A stretch of 64,000 bases of DNA from an uncultured Eubacteriales bacterium (GCA_949294665.1 CASFID010000059.1:1-64000), one strand, 5' to 3'; shown: positions 6,814 to 16,106, counted from the first letter of the stretch. Program-made: numbers and translations. Notes: a model not told the origin generated them from the sequence alone.

Positions 6814-8805
6814 ATGGAAAACTGGAAGAAATACAAAAGGACCTATTTTATGCCGCCGGAGCCATGCTACGACTGGGTAAAGAAGGATCATATTGAAAAA
6901 GCTCCCATCTGGTGCAGCGTTGATCTAAGAGATGGCAATCAGGCGCTCATCGAACCAATGAGCCTGGATGAGAAGCTCGAGTTCTTCCAGCTCCTTGTTG
7001 ACGTCGGATTCAAAGTGATAGAGGTCGGATTCCCGGCCGCATCTGAGACGGAGTATCAGTTTCTACGCACTTTGATCGAGCAGAATATGATTCCCGATGA
7101 TGTTACGATCCAGGTGCTTACTCAGGCACGTGAACATATCATCAAGAGAACATTCGATGCGGTAAAGGGAGCGCCGCATGCGATTATACATGTATACAAT
7201 TCGACCTCTGTAGCTCAGAGAGAGCAGGTATTCAAGAAAAATAAAGAAGAAATCAAGCAGATCGCTGTCGATGGGGCGATGCTTCTCAGGAAACTTGCAG
7301 AGGAGACGACCGGGAACTTTACATTTGAATACAGTCCTGAGAGTTTCCAGGGGACGGAAGTTGATTATGCGCTCGAGGTATGCAATGCTGTTCTCGACGT
7401 GTGGAAACCGACCGGGAATAACAAAGCGATCATCAATCTGCCCACAACAGTGGAAAACGCTATGCCGCATGTATTCGCCAGCCAGGTGGAATATTTTGAC
7501 AAACATCTGCTCCACAGAGAGAATGTGGTCCTTTCCCTGCATCCGCACAATGACCGCGGCTCGGGTATCAGCGACGCAGAGCTTGGAATCCTTGCCGGTG
7601 CGGACCGAATCGAAGGGACGCTTTTTGGAAACGGGGAGCGGACCGGAAATGTTGACATCATCACGCTTGCCATGAATATGTTCTCCCAGGGAGTAGATCC
7701 CGAACTGGATTTTTCCAATATGAGCGATATTGTCGAGGTCTATGAGCGCGTGACGAGGATGAAAGTTTCTCCCCGTCAGCCGTATGCCGGAGAACTTGTA
7801 TTCACTGCATTTTCCGGTTCTCACCAGGATGCTATCGCAAAGGGGATGGCGTGGAGAGAAGAACACAACAAAGACATATGGGACGTTCCGTATCTTCCGA
7901 TCGATCCTCAGGATGTGGGGAGGAGATACGACTCTGACGTTATCCGCATCAACAGCCAGTCCGGAAAAGGCGGCGTAAATTATATCCTGAAACAGAGTTT
8001 TGGCATCAGTCTTCCGGAGAAGATGCGGGAGGAAGTCGGCTATCTGGTCAAAGATGTGTCAGACAAGGCGCACAAAGAACTTACGCCGGACCTTGTATAT
8101 CGCATTTTCGAGGACAATTATATCAACGCAAAACCTGTGTTCACTCTGGACGAATGCCACTTCAAGCAGGAAGACGGCATCATCGCGGAGGCGAGTATCC
8201 ACCACAACGGAAATACGCGCAAGATCATGGGCGTCGGAAACGGACGTCTCGATGCGGTGAGCAATGCGATCAAGCATTATTTCGATATCAGCTATGAGCT
8301 GGCCGTGTATGAAGAACACTCTCTGACACGCGGATCCTCATCGAGAGCCGTGGCATATGTAGGCGTGATCTGCAATAAGAAACGCTATTGGGGCGTCGGG
8401 ATCGATGCGGATATCATCAAGGCTTCCATCGAGGCCCTCGTCGTAGCAGTGAACAAGATCAAAGAGATCGCCGAATCCCAGACGGGCAAGGACGAGAGAC
8501 TTCTCGAGATAACGAACTACATCTATGCAAATTACAAGGATGTGACGCTGGATGATCTGGCGGAGAAGTTCTATCTCTCGAAGCCATATCTCTCCAAATA
8601 TATAAAAGAAAAATCCGGTATGACTTTCGGCGATATCTTGAAGAAGATCCGCATGAAGAAGGCGCGCGCCATGCTCAAGGGGAGCAGCGCGACGGTAGAG
8701 AGCATTGCGGAGTCCGTCGGATATCAGAATGTAGAACATTTTAACCGGGTGTTTAAGAAGATGTATAATATCACCCCGATACAGTACAGGAACAGAAAGT
8801 CCTGA
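6814..8805 (+). CDS. leuA: 2-isopropylmalate synthase fused to an AraC-type DNA-binding domain
   Basis: 663 residues. Residues about 1-555 form a type 2 LeuA, which condenses acetyl-CoA with 2-oxoisovalerate in the first step of leucine synthesis. Visible are the catalytic/metal motif DLRDGNQA, the HPHNDRG metal ligands, and the C-terminal LeuA dimer/leucine-sensing region ([12 protein letters not shown]). Residues 561-663 are a complete AraC/XylS HTH domain with both helix-turn-helix units: [20 protein letters not shown], and [20 protein letters not shown] ending in TPIQYRNR. Ordinary LeuA of this type ends near 560 residues. An enzyme-regulator fusion could couple leucine sensing to transcription. 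AAGGAGATG precedes the start, and the frame is continuous with no stop at the junction. Confidence 0.93.
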   Translation: MENWKKYKRTYFMPPEPCYDWVKKDHIEKAPIWCSVDLRDGNQALIEPMSLDEKLEFFQLLVDVGFKVIEVGFPAASETEYQFLRTLIEQNMIPDDVTIQVLTQAREHIIKRTFDAVKGAPHAIIHVYNSTSVAQREQVFKKNKEEIKQIAVDGAMLLRKLAEETTGNFTFEYSPESFQGTEVDYALEVCNAVLDVWKPTGNNKAIINLPTTVENAMPHVFASQVEYFDKHLLHRENVVLSLHPHNDRGSGISDAELGILAGADRIEGTLFGNGERTGNVDIITLAMNMFSQGVDPELDFSNMSDIVEVYERVTRMKVSPRQPYAGELVFTAFSGSHQDAIAKGMAWREEHNKDIWDVPYLPIDPQDVGRRYDSDVIRINSQSGKGGVNYILKQSFGISLPEKMREEVGYLVKDVSDKAHKELTPDLVYRIFEDNYINAKPVFTLDECHFKQEDGIIAEASIHHNGNTRKIMGVGNGRLDAVSNAIKHYFDISYELAVYEEHSLTRGSSSRAVAYVGVICNKKRYWGVGIDADIIKASIEALVVAVNKIKEIAESQTGKDERLLEITNYIYANYKDVTLDDLAEKFYLSKPYLSKYIKEKSGMTFGDILKKIRMKKARAMLKGSSATVESIAESVGYQNVEHFNRVFKKMYNITPIQYRNRKS

Positions 8806-8834
8806 CACAATCTTGAATCTGTAGAAAAGAAAAA

Positions 8835-8927
8835 CCAGGCTCTTGGGAGAGAGACAGTCCGGGCTGCATACGGTTTATATGCGGCTTCAAACCGGCAGAT
8901 ACTCTCTTCTGAGAGCCCGGATTTTTT
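8835..8927 (+). terminator. Large structured terminator after leuA-araC
   Basis: A 19-position stem (8835-8853 with 8902-8920; one A-C mismatch and three G-T pairs) is followed directly by TTTTTT at 8922-8927. The 48-base apical part can fold in two exclusive ways: GCTGCATA (8863-8870) with TATGCGGC (8878-8885), or CGGTTT (8871-8876) with AAACCG (8889-8894). This is much larger than the other terminators here. Confidence 0.8.
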
Positions 8928-8929
8928 GT

Positions 8930-8958
8930 TTGTACTCTTTTAGTTTTAGTGTTATCAT
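8930..8958 (+). promoter_or_regulatory. Sigma-A-type promoter for pepP
   Basis: TTGTAC (8930-8935), a 17-base spacer, TATCAT (8953-8958), 27 bases before the start at 8985. It begins immediately after the T-run of the preceding terminator. Confidence 0.7.
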
Positions 8959-8984
8959 AGAAAAGCAAAACGGGAGGAACATCT

Positions 8985-10832
8985 ATGAATGTCACTGAGA
9001 GACTTTCCACGCTCCGCCGGGAAATGGAAAGGATGGGCATAGATATTTACATCGTGCCGTCCTCCGATTACCACCAGAGCGAGTATGTAGGAGGATATTT
9101 TAAATCAAGAGAATATATTACAGGTTTTACCGGCTCGGCAGGGACTGCTGTCATCACGGGCGAGAAGGCAGGACTGTGGACGGACGGCAGATATTTTATA
9201 CAGGCGGAAGAAGAACTGGCATCCGTTCCGGTCACTCTTTACAGGTCCGGTGAGCCGGATACCGATACGATATGCCAGTTCCTTGAGAAAGAGCTTCCGT
9301 CAGGCGGCGTGATAGGATTTGACGGCCGCACGGTGGGCGTGAATGAAGGAAAGCGGTATGCGCGGATCGCCGACGAAAGGAGCGGTCGGATCGAATGCCA
9401 TACAGATCTGATCGGTCTGATCTGGGACGACCGGCCTGATCTTCCGAATAGTCCGGTATTTTCTCTTGGCGTGGAGTACACGGGAGAGACCGCAGCGTCA
9501 AAGCTTGCCCGTGTTCGGGCAAAGATGGAAGAGGCGGGCGCAGACGTTCATCTGCTCTCAAGCCTTGATGATATCGCCTGGCTTTTGAATATCCGGGGAC
9601 GTGATATTGCGTACTGTCCGCTTGTTCTGTCCTATCTTCTGATATATGAGGGCCATGCTGAGCTTTTTGCCAGGCAGGAAAAATTCTCTGCGGATATCAT
9701 AAGACAACTCGAGAACGAACATATCTGTCTGAGACCGTATGAGAACATATACAGTGCTGTCGGCAGTCTGCCGGAGGGGGCCCGGCTTCTTCTTGATCCT
9801 GATCGTGTGAACTACACACTGTATCAGAGTATCCCGGGAGGAGTGGAAGTCGTTGAAAAAGAGAATCCCGAAGTTCTGATGAAATGTATCAAAAACGATA
9901 CGGAGATCGCGAATATCCGGGAAGCTCATCTCAAGGATGCCGTCGCACACACGAGATTCATGCGCTGGCTCAAGACGAGTGTGCAGTCCTCCGGTCAGGA
10001 AATGGGAGGATCCCGGAAGCAGATACTGAAAGATCCTGACAATCCCGCAGCCGCTGTCACAGAAATATCTGCCGCAGCAAAGCTTGAAGAGTTCCGGGCG
10101 CAGCAGGACGGGTATCTCATGGCAAGTTTCGCGCCGATCAGCGCTTTTGCGGAACATGGGGCTATCGTCCACTACAGCGCGACGAAAGAGAGCGACGCCG
10201 TCCTTTCTTCCGGCAGGATGCTGCTGACGGATACAGGCGGACATTACTGGGAGGGCTCCACAGATATCACACGAACTGTCGCACTCGGCGAAGTGACGCT
10301 CAGGGAAAAGGAAGATTTCACACTTGTTGCAAGAGCGATGCTCCATCTGATGAACGCGGTATTTCTCCACGGCTGCAGCGGCGCAAATCTGGACTGTATC
10401 GCAAGGGAAATATTCTGGAAGGAACGTGTCAACTTTAATCACGGCACCGGACACGGAGTCGGATATCTTCTCAACGTCCATGAACCGCCTGTCAGCTTCA
10501 AATGGAAAGAAGGGGAAGCCCCCGCGCCTGTCCTTGAGAAGAATATGATCATAACGGATGAACCCGGCATATATATAGAAGATTCTCATGGCGTGAGACT
10601 GGAAAATGAACTCCTTGTGTGTATGGATGAGAAGAATATATATGGGCAGTTTATGCATTTTGAACCGCTTACATTTGTCCCTTTGGATCTGGATGCGATC
10701 CTGCCGGAGAAGATGACGAAAGAAGAACGGGATATGCTCAATGCATATCATCATTCCGTTTATGAAAAGGTCTCTCCGTTCCTCGACGAGGAAGAGCGGG
10801 CATGGCTTTCCGCCTGTACGCGTCCGATCTAG
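8985..10832 (+). CDS. pepP: Xaa-Pro aminopeptidase (aminopeptidase P, long form)
   Basis: 615 residues, the three-domain M24B form: two creatinase-like N-terminal domains (about 1-300) and a pita-bread catalytic domain (about 310-560). It removes an N-terminal residue preceding proline, using two metal ions. Metal ligands are visible: two Asp in TDTGGHYWEGSTDITRT, His in GTGHGVGYLLNVHEPP, Glu in ITDEPGIYIE, and Glu in RLENELLV. No signal peptide, so cytoplasmic. GGGAGGAA lies upstream. Probably its own transcription unit, with the RpiR gene 91 bases downstream. Confidence 0.95.
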   Translation: MNVTERLSTLRREMERMGIDIYIVPSSDYHQSEYVGGYFKSREYITGFTGSAGTAVITGEKAGLWTDGRYFIQAEEELASVPVTLYRSGEPDTDTICQFLEKELPSGGVIGFDGRTVGVNEGKRYARIADERSGRIECHTDLIGLIWDDRPDLPNSPVFSLGVEYTGETAASKLARVRAKMEEAGADVHLLSSLDDIAWLLNIRGRDIAYCPLVLSYLLIYEGHAELFARQEKFSADIIRQLENEHICLRPYENIYSAVGSLPEGARLLLDPDRVNYTLYQSIPGGVEVVEKENPEVLMKCIKNDTEIANIREAHLKDAVAHTRFMRWLKTSVQSSGQEMGGSRKQILKDPDNPAAAVTEISAAAKLEEFRAQQDGYLMASFAPISAFAEHGAIVHYSATKESDAVLSSGRMLLTDTGGHYWEGSTDITRTVALGEVTLREKEDFTLVARAMLHLMNAVFLHGCSGANLDCIAREIFWKERVNFNHGTGHGVGYLLNVHEPPVSFKWKEGEAPAPVLEKNMIITDEPGIYIEDSHGVRLENELLVCMDEKNIYGQFMHFEPLTFVPLDLDAILPEKMTKEERDMLNAYHHSVYEKVSPFLDEEERAWLSACTRPI

Positions 10833-10923
10833 AATCCGCACAGGGATGCCGCCGTGCGGGAAAAAGAAGTCGGACGGCAATATCCAACAGCAGTAAAGAA
10901 ACGAAGTTAAGGAATCAGAAAAT

Positions 10924-11910
10924 ATGGAAACATCAGAAAACACTACAAACGAATTGATCCTGCGGATAGAGGAAAAATATGGCAGGATGAGCAAAGGACA
11001 GCGAAGACTCGCCGATTATGTCCGAAGCGACTACGACAAGGCGGTCTTTCTGACAGCAGCGAAACTTGGCGAGACGGTAGGGGTGAGTGAATCCACCGTC
11101 GTGCGTTTCGCAATACAACTCGGTTACAAAGGGTATCCGGGATTTCAGAAAGCGCTGGAGGAGCTTGTCAGAACAAAACTCAACTCTATCCAGAGGATGG
11201 AAGTCACATATGGAAGGATCAGTCAGAGCGAGATTCTCGAAACTGTGCTCAACTCTGACATCGACAAGATCAAGCAGACGCTGTCTGTGATAGATCACAA
11301 GGCATTTGATCTTGCTATCGAGACGATACTGAACGCGAGGAAGATCTATGTGATCGGCATAAGAAGCTGTGCACCTCTTGCATCCTTTTTCAGTTTTTAT
11401 CTGAATCTTGTCTGCGACAATGTCACTCCTGTTACGACAAACAGTTCGAGTGAAATATTTGAGCAGCTCATCCGCATCGATGAGAAAGACGTGATCATTG
11501 GGATCAGCTTCCCCCGGTATTCGATGCGTGCTTTAAAAGCTCTTGAATTTGCAAGCAACAGGAAAGCCAAGGTCATCACTCTTACGGACAGCGTCCATTC
11601 ACCGATGAATCTGTATTCTTCCTGTAATCTGATCGCGCGCAGTGACATGGCATCCATCGTCGATTCTCTTGTAGCGCCGCTGAGTGTCATCAACTCGCTG
11701 ATCGTTGCACTGTGCATGAAGAAACAGGATGAAGTCGTCTCCACGCTTGAGACGCTGGAGGAGATCTGGGGTGAATATCAGGTGTACAGCGGGGATGAGC
11801 TGAATCCGGTCAGCACGTCGCTGCCCGGGAAGCCTGACGGAAGGAGTTCCTCAGACACGGCTCAGACACTGCAGACTGACAGAAAAGAAGGGGCGGCGGC
11901 CGATGAGTAG
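10924..11910 (+). CDS. RpiR/MurR-family transcriptional regulator
   Basis: 328 residues. The N-terminal HTH_6 domain (about 8-85) contains LGETVGVSESTVVRFAIQLG, and a SIS sugar-phosphate-binding domain covers about 120-260 (KIYVIGIRSCAPLASF). Regulators of this family sense phosphosugars. A polar tail of about 50 residues (PVSTSLPGKPDGRSSSDTAQ) follows the SIS domain and looks disordered. Its last codons overlap the next gene by eight bases, which links the two in one transcript. The target is unknown; no sugar gene adjoins it. Confidence 0.9.
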   Translation: METSENTTNELILRIEEKYGRMSKGQRRLADYVRSDYDKAVFLTAAKLGETVGVSESTVVRFAIQLGYKGYPGFQKALEELVRTKLNSIQRMEVTYGRISQSEILETVLNSDIDKIKQTLSVIDHKAFDLAIETILNARKIYVIGIRSCAPLASFFSFYLNLVCDNVTPVTTNSSSEIFEQLIRIDEKDVIIGISFPRYSMRALKALEFASNRKAKVITLTDSVHSPMNLYSSCNLIARSDMASIVDSLVAPLSVINSLIVALCMKKQDEVVSTLETLEEIWGEYQVYSGDELNPVSTSLPGKPDGRSSSDTAQTLQTDRKEGAAADE

Positions 11911-13228
11911 GATACTTATCGCAGGAGGAGGCGCCGCGGGTATGATGGCGGCTGTCTCCGCTGCAGAAAAGGGAAACAAAGTTGCTCTGTTTGAAAAAAA
12001 CGACAAACTTGGCAAAAAGCTTTTTATCACCGGGAAAGGTCGATGCAATATTACCAACGCGGCCGACATCGGGGATTTCTTTTCCTCTGTCGTCAGCAAT
12101 CCGAAGTTTCTCTACAGCGCATTCTACAGTTTTACGAACGAGCAGGTGATCCGTCTTTTCGAGAGGCTCGGCGTGAAAGTAAAGACGGAACGGGGAGGAA
12201 GGATATTTCCTGTCTCGGACCATTCCTCCGATGTGATCAACGCGCTGAGACAAGAGATGGAACGTCTCGGCGTCGAAGTATTTCTGAATACAGAAGTAAA
12301 AGAACTGATAATAGATGAGGATATGGACCGCAGCCGGCAGGATACCGAAGATGACCGCAGCCGGCACGCCGTAGATCACGGCAGTTCCGACGCCGCCAGA
12401 AGCGTACGGGGCTTTGCGCTCGCATCCGGGAAGCAGGTGAGGGGCGACGCCGTGATCGTTGCGACCGGAGGGATCTCTTATCCATCGACGGGCTCTACCG
12501 GAGATGGATACCGGTTTGCCAGAGCGTGCGGGCATAAGGTCACAGAGTTGTTTCCATCTCTCGTCCCGATGGAAGTAAAAGAATGGTATGCCAAAGAACT
12601 GATGGGGCTTTCTCTGCGCAATATCGAGATACGGGTAACAGACGGCAGAAAAAAGCTGTATGAGGAATTCGGAGAGATGCTTTTCACCCACTACGGCGTG
12701 ACAGGCCCCGTTATCTTAAGCGCGAGCAGCGTGATAGGAAAACGGCTGAAAGACAGAGAACTGACGCTCCATATCGATCTGAAGCCTGCGCTCACCGGGG
12801 AACAGATGGACCGGAGGCTTCTCCGGGAATTCGAGGCGAATCAGAACCGTCAGTTCAAGAACGCTGTGGACGGACTGTTTCCGGCCAGGCTCCGCCCTGT
12901 AATGGTAGAACTGTCCGCTATACCGGGAGAGAAGAAAGTCAACGAGATCACAAGAGAAGAGCGCTCACGGTTCGCAGACCTGATAAAGGACTTTTCCATG
13001 ACGCTGACCGGACTGCGCGGATACAATGAAGCGATCATAACAAAGGGCGGCGTGGCGGTAAAGGAGATCGATCCGGGCACTATGGAGTCAAAACGGGTGA
13101 AGGGCCTTTATTTTGCCGGGGAGGTGCTCGACCTGGACGCCCTGACAGGAGGATATAATCTCCAGATCGCATGGAGCACGGGATATCTCGCAGGGATCAG
13201 CGCCGGCGCGGAAGAAACAGACCTTTAA
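11903..13228 (+). CDS. HI0933-family NAD(P)/FAD-dependent oxidoreductase (BaiN-like)
   Basis: 441 residues. A Rossmann FAD site lies at the N-terminus (ILIAGGGAAGMMAA), then the family signature GKKLFITGKGRCNITNA, and a C-terminal GLYFAGEVLDLDALTGGYNL block that closes the FAD site. Members are uncharacterised flavoproteins; one, BaiN of C. scindens, has been linked to bile-acid dehydroxylation, but the family is widespread and that role is not implied here. Residues about 140-165 hold a polar insertion made of two similar nine-residue units (DRSRQDTED, DRSRHAVDH) from a 27-base duplication. A GGGGCGGCGG run precedes its ATG; it overlaps the RpiR gene. Confidence 0.88.
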   Translation: MSRILIAGGGAAGMMAAVSAAEKGNKVALFEKNDKLGKKLFITGKGRCNITNAADIGDFFSSVVSNPKFLYSAFYSFTNEQVIRLFERLGVKVKTERGGRIFPVSDHSSDVINALRQEMERLGVEVFLNTEVKELIIDEDMDRSRQDTEDDRSRHAVDHGSSDAARSVRGFALASGKQVRGDAVIVATGGISYPSTGSTGDGYRFARACGHKVTELFPSLVPMEVKEWYAKELMGLSLRNIEIRVTDGRKKLYEEFGEMLFTHYGVTGPVILSASSVIGKRLKDRELTLHIDLKPALTGEQMDRRLLREFEANQNRQFKNAVDGLFPARLRPVMVELSAIPGEKKVNEITREERSRFADLIKDFSMTLTGLRGYNEAIITKGGVAVKEIDPGTMESKRVKGLYFAGEVLDLDALTGGYNLQIAWSTGYLAGISAGAEETDL

Positions 13229-13236
13229 ATAAGTCC

Positions 13237-13265
13237 TTGTCCATTCCAACATATCAGGGTATACT
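13237..13265 (+). promoter_or_regulatory. Sigma-A-type promoter for cmk-ispH-rpsA
   Basis: TTGTCC (13237-13242), a 17-base spacer, TATACT (13260-13265), 48 bases before the cmk start. It probably drives the three-gene unit down to the terminator at 15960. Confidence 0.75.
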
Positions 13266-13312
13266 ATATAAGTCTTAAAAATGAATTGAATCAAAGATCG
13301 GGAGGAACAAAG

Positions 13313-13969
13313 ATGGGATATAACGTAGCGATTGATGGACCGGCAGGGGCGGGGAAGAGCACTATCGCAAAGCTGGTGGCAAAAGAAAAAGGCTATATTT
13401 ATGTGGATACAGGAGCGATGTACCGGGCGCTTGCCATCCATTTTCTGAAGAAAGGGATCTCACCGGAGGACACGGCGGGTATTGTCGGCGCATGCGGAGA
13501 CGCCGATGTCTCCATCCGTTATGAGAACGGGGCGCAGCAGGTCTTCCTGAATGGGGAAAATGTCACATCTATGCTGCGCACGGAAGAGGTCGGCAACATG
13601 GCTTCCATGACTTCCCCTGTTCCGGAAGTAAGGGAGAAGCTCCTGGAACTTCAGAGAACGTTGGCAAGAGAAAATGATGTGATCATGGACGGGCGCGATA
13701 TCGGGACGAATATTCTCCCGAACGCGGATGTGAAGATCTATCTGACGGCAAGCGTCGATACACGGGCACAGCGCCGGTATGATGAACTGAAAGAAAAAGG
13801 GGAAGACTGTGATCTTGAGCAGATCGCCAGGGATATCAGAGAGCGTGACGAGCGGGATATGAGCCGTGAGACGGCGCCGCTTAAAAAGGCGGAGGACGCG
13901 ATCCTCGTCGACAGTTCTGATATGACGATCCCCGAGGTCGTCTCTACGATATGCAGCTACTGCAGATGA
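13313..13969 (+). CDS. cmk: Cytidylate kinase
   Basis: 218 residues, normal length. Phosphorylates CMP and dCMP with ATP. The P-loop GPAGAGKST is at residues 8-16, the family motif VDTGAMYRALA follows, and the LID-region GRDIGTN and RRYDELK are present. GGGAGG nine bases upstream fixes the start at 13313 rather than the in-frame ATG at 13286. cmk-ispH-rpsA is a common clostridial gene order, and ispH follows after 15 bases. Confidence 0.97.
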   Translation: MGYNVAIDGPAGAGKSTIAKLVAKEKGYIYVDTGAMYRALAIHFLKKGISPEDTAGIVGACGDADVSIRYENGAQQVFLNGENVTSMLRTEEVGNMASMTSPVPEVREKLLELQRTLARENDVIMDGRDIGTNILPNADVKIYLTASVDTRAQRRYDELKEKGEDCDLEQIARDIRERDERDMSRETAPLKKAEDAILVDSSDMTIPEVVSTICSYCR

Positions 13970-13984
13970 AAGGAGTATCTGAAA

Positions 13985-14836
13985 ATGAAAGTCGTCAGGG
14001 CGAAGACAGCCGGCTTCTGTTTCGGCGTAAAACGCGCGGTGGATACAGTATATGAACAAGTCGACAGCTTCGACGGTCCGATCTTTACGTACGGTCCTAT
14101 CATCCATAATGAAGAGGTCGTGAAAGATCTGGAGCAGAAAGGTGTAACGGTCATACGCACCGAAGAGGAACTGAACTCCATCACAGAGGGAACCGTTATC
14201 ATTCGTTCTCACGGTGTGGAGAAAAGGATCTGCGATATGCTGGAGATGAAAGGAATACGCGTCGTAGACGCCACCTGTCCCTTTGTCAAAAAGATACACA
14301 ATATCGTACAGCAGGAAAGCGCAGAAGGAAAACTTATCCTGATCATCGGGGATCCGTCGCATCCAGAGGTGCAGGGGATACGCGGGTGGGCAGGCGAAAA
14401 TGCCCGGGTGATCCAGAATGCCGATGACATAGAAAATACAGACTTCGGTAAAAAAAATGAAATCTGTGTTGTCTCCCAGACGACATTTAATTACAACAAA
14501 TTTAAAGATTTAGTTGAAATTATAAAGAAAAAGAGTTATGATGTAAGTGTTTTAAATACAATTTGCAATGCTACAAAAGAGCGTCAGACAGAGGCCGAAA
14601 GCATTGCAAAGTCGGTGGATGCTATGATAGTGATTGGTGACAAACATAGTTCCAATACCCAGAAGTTATTTGAAATATGCCGTGAGGCATGTAACAATAC
14701 GTACTATATACAGACACTTGACGATTTGGATTTGAATCAATTAGGGTCAGTGGAAACAGTAGGTATTACAGCAGGGGCATCCACGCCCAACAATATAATT
14801 GAGGAGGTTCAAAATAATGTCAGAATTATCTTTTGA
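13985..14836 (+). CDS. ispH: 4-hydroxy-3-methylbut-2-enyl diphosphate reductase
   Basis: 283 residues. Last step of the MEP isoprenoid pathway, making IPP and DMAPP from HMBPP with an Fe-S cluster. The three cluster cysteines are visible in AGFCFGVKRAV, VDATCPFVKK and LNTICNATKERQ; RSHGV, SQTTFN and the C-terminal GITAGASTP are also present. The 3' half is strikingly AT-rich: 14461-14580 has 31 G+C in 120 bases, while the 5' half resembles its neighbours. The last 20 bases overlap rpsA in another frame. In many clostridia these two are one fused protein; here a TGA separates them. Confidence 0.96.
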   Translation: MKVVRAKTAGFCFGVKRAVDTVYEQVDSFDGPIFTYGPIIHNEEVVKDLEQKGVTVIRTEEELNSITEGTVIIRSHGVEKRICDMLEMKGIRVVDATCPFVKKIHNIVQQESAEGKLILIIGDPSHPEVQGIRGWAGENARVIQNADDIENTDFGKKNEICVVSQTTFNYNKFKDLVEIIKKKSYDVSVLNTICNATKERQTEAESIAKSVDAMIVIGDKHSSNTQKLFEICREACNNTYYIQTLDDLDLNQLGSVETVGITAGASTPNNIIEEVQNNVRIIF

Positions 14837-15923
14837 ACAGATGCTAGACGAGTCATTCAAAACAATCCGCAACGGTGAAGTTGTCGAAGGGACTGTGATC
14901 GATGTGAAGCCGGATGAGATCATCCTGAATATCGGTTACAAGGCAGACGGGATCATCACGAAAAATGAATATTCCAACGATCAGTCTCTTGACCTTACAA
15001 CAGCGGTATCTGTTGGGGATACGATGACTGTCAAAGTTCTGAAAGTAAATGACGGCGAAGGTCAGGTTCTTCTTACATATAAGAGGCTTGCTGCTGAGAA
15101 GGGAAATGAGAGACTGCGCGAGGCATATGAAAATAAAGAAGTGCTCAAGGCTACGGTCACTCAGATCCTCGGCGGTGGCATCTGTGCCACAGTTGACGAA
15201 GTCAGAGTATTCATTCCGGCAAGTCTTGTATCTGACTCCTATGAGAAAGACCTCGGTAAATACGAAGGTCAGGAGATCGAGTTTGTGATCAGTGAGTTTA
15301 ATCCAAGAAGAAATCGTGTGATTGGCGACAGAAGACAGCTTCTTGTAGCGGAACGGGCAGAGAAGCAGAAAGAGCTTTTTGCAAAACTGCAGATCGGTGA
15401 CAGGATTGACGGTACAGTTAAGAATGTGACAGATTTTGGAGCTTTTGTCGACCTTGGCGGTGTCGACGGACTTCTCCACATTTCAGAGATGTCATGGGGC
15501 AGAGTGGATAATCCAAAGAAACTCTTCCATGTGGGGGATCCGCTTACAGTCCTTGTAAAAGATATTCATGATACGAAGATTGCTCTGAGTCTTAAATTCC
15601 CGGAGACAAATCCATGGGCGAATGCCGCAGAAGACTTTGCGGTCGGTAAAGTTATTACAGGCAAAGTGGCACGTATGACGGATTTCGGCGCTTTTGTCGA
15701 ACTTGCACCTGGGGTTGACGCATTGCTTCATGTTTCTCAGATCTCACGCGCGCATGTTGACAAGCCGTCAGATGTTCTGTCCATAGGGCAGGAGATTACG
15801 GCGAAGATCGTCGATCTTAACGAGGCGGAGAAGAAGATCAGCCTCAGCATGAAGGTGCTTGAGCCGGAGCATACAGAATCGGAAGAGCCGACAGTCTATT
15901 CTGACGAGTCGTCCGGGGAGTAA
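14817..15923 (+). CDS. rpsA: 30S ribosomal protein S1 homologue (four S1 domains)
   Basis: 368 residues with four S1 RNA-binding repeats, at about 20-85, 105-170, 190-258 and 275-345. The third and fourth show the canonical GTVKNVTDFGAFVDL and GKVARMTDFGAFVEL. The start at 14817 has GAGGAGG ten bases upstream, inside the end of ispH, so it is translated separately. The acidic tail (EPEHTESEEP) is typical. It may bind mRNA at the ribosome; low-GC Firmicutes S1 proteins are shorter than the six-domain E. coli form. Confidence 0.93.
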   Translation: MSELSFEQMLDESFKTIRNGEVVEGTVIDVKPDEIILNIGYKADGIITKNEYSNDQSLDLTTAVSVGDTMTVKVLKVNDGEGQVLLTYKRLAAEKGNERLREAYENKEVLKATVTQILGGGICATVDEVRVFIPASLVSDSYEKDLGKYEGQEIEFVISEFNPRRNRVIGDRRQLLVAERAEKQKELFAKLQIGDRIDGTVKNVTDFGAFVDLGGVDGLLHISEMSWGRVDNPKKLFHVGDPLTVLVKDIHDTKIALSLKFPETNPWANAAEDFAVGKVITGKVARMTDFGAFVELAPGVDALLHVSQISRAHVDKPSDVLSIGQEITAKIVDLNEAEKKISLSMKVLEPEHTESEEPTVYSDESSGE

Positions 15924-15959
15924 TATTTCCCGGAAAGACCGCACAGATCAGATGATTTA

Positions 15960-15997
15960 CCGGAATGGTATGGAAAAGATACCATTCCGGTATTTTT
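15960..15997 (+). terminator. Intrinsic terminator after rpsA
   Basis: CCGGAATGGTA (15960-15970) pairs perfectly with TACCATTCCGG (15980-15990) around a nine-base loop, followed by TATTTTT. It separates the cmk unit from rnf. Confidence 0.9.
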
Positions 15998-16078
15998 ATG
16001 CAAAAAATCCGAATATTGTTAAATTATCGACAAGATGTTCGCGTAAATATGCAATTTTTGTTTGATATTTACTGGATT

Positions 16079-16106
16079 TTGACGATTTCTTTTAGTACAA
16101 TAGAAT
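16079..16106 (+). promoter_or_regulatory. Sigma-A-type promoter for the rnf operon
   Basis: TTGACG (16079-16084), a 16-base spacer, TAGAAT (16101-16106). The leader of about 75 bases to rnfC contains no obvious structure beyond short repeats. The upstream stretch 15998-16078 is very AT-rich, as an UP-like element would be. Confidence 0.65.

Noticed and set aside
9558..10994. 478-codon open frame on the minus strand opposite pepP
   Set aside because: It lies fully antisense to a gene with clear M24 motifs and matches no family I know; long antisense frames arise here from the codon bias of the plus strand.
14817..14836. Sequencing frameshift splitting an IspH-S1 fusion
   Set aside because: A strong GAGGAGG and an ATG at the right distance precede rpsA, and both proteins have normal ends, so two genes are more likely than an error.
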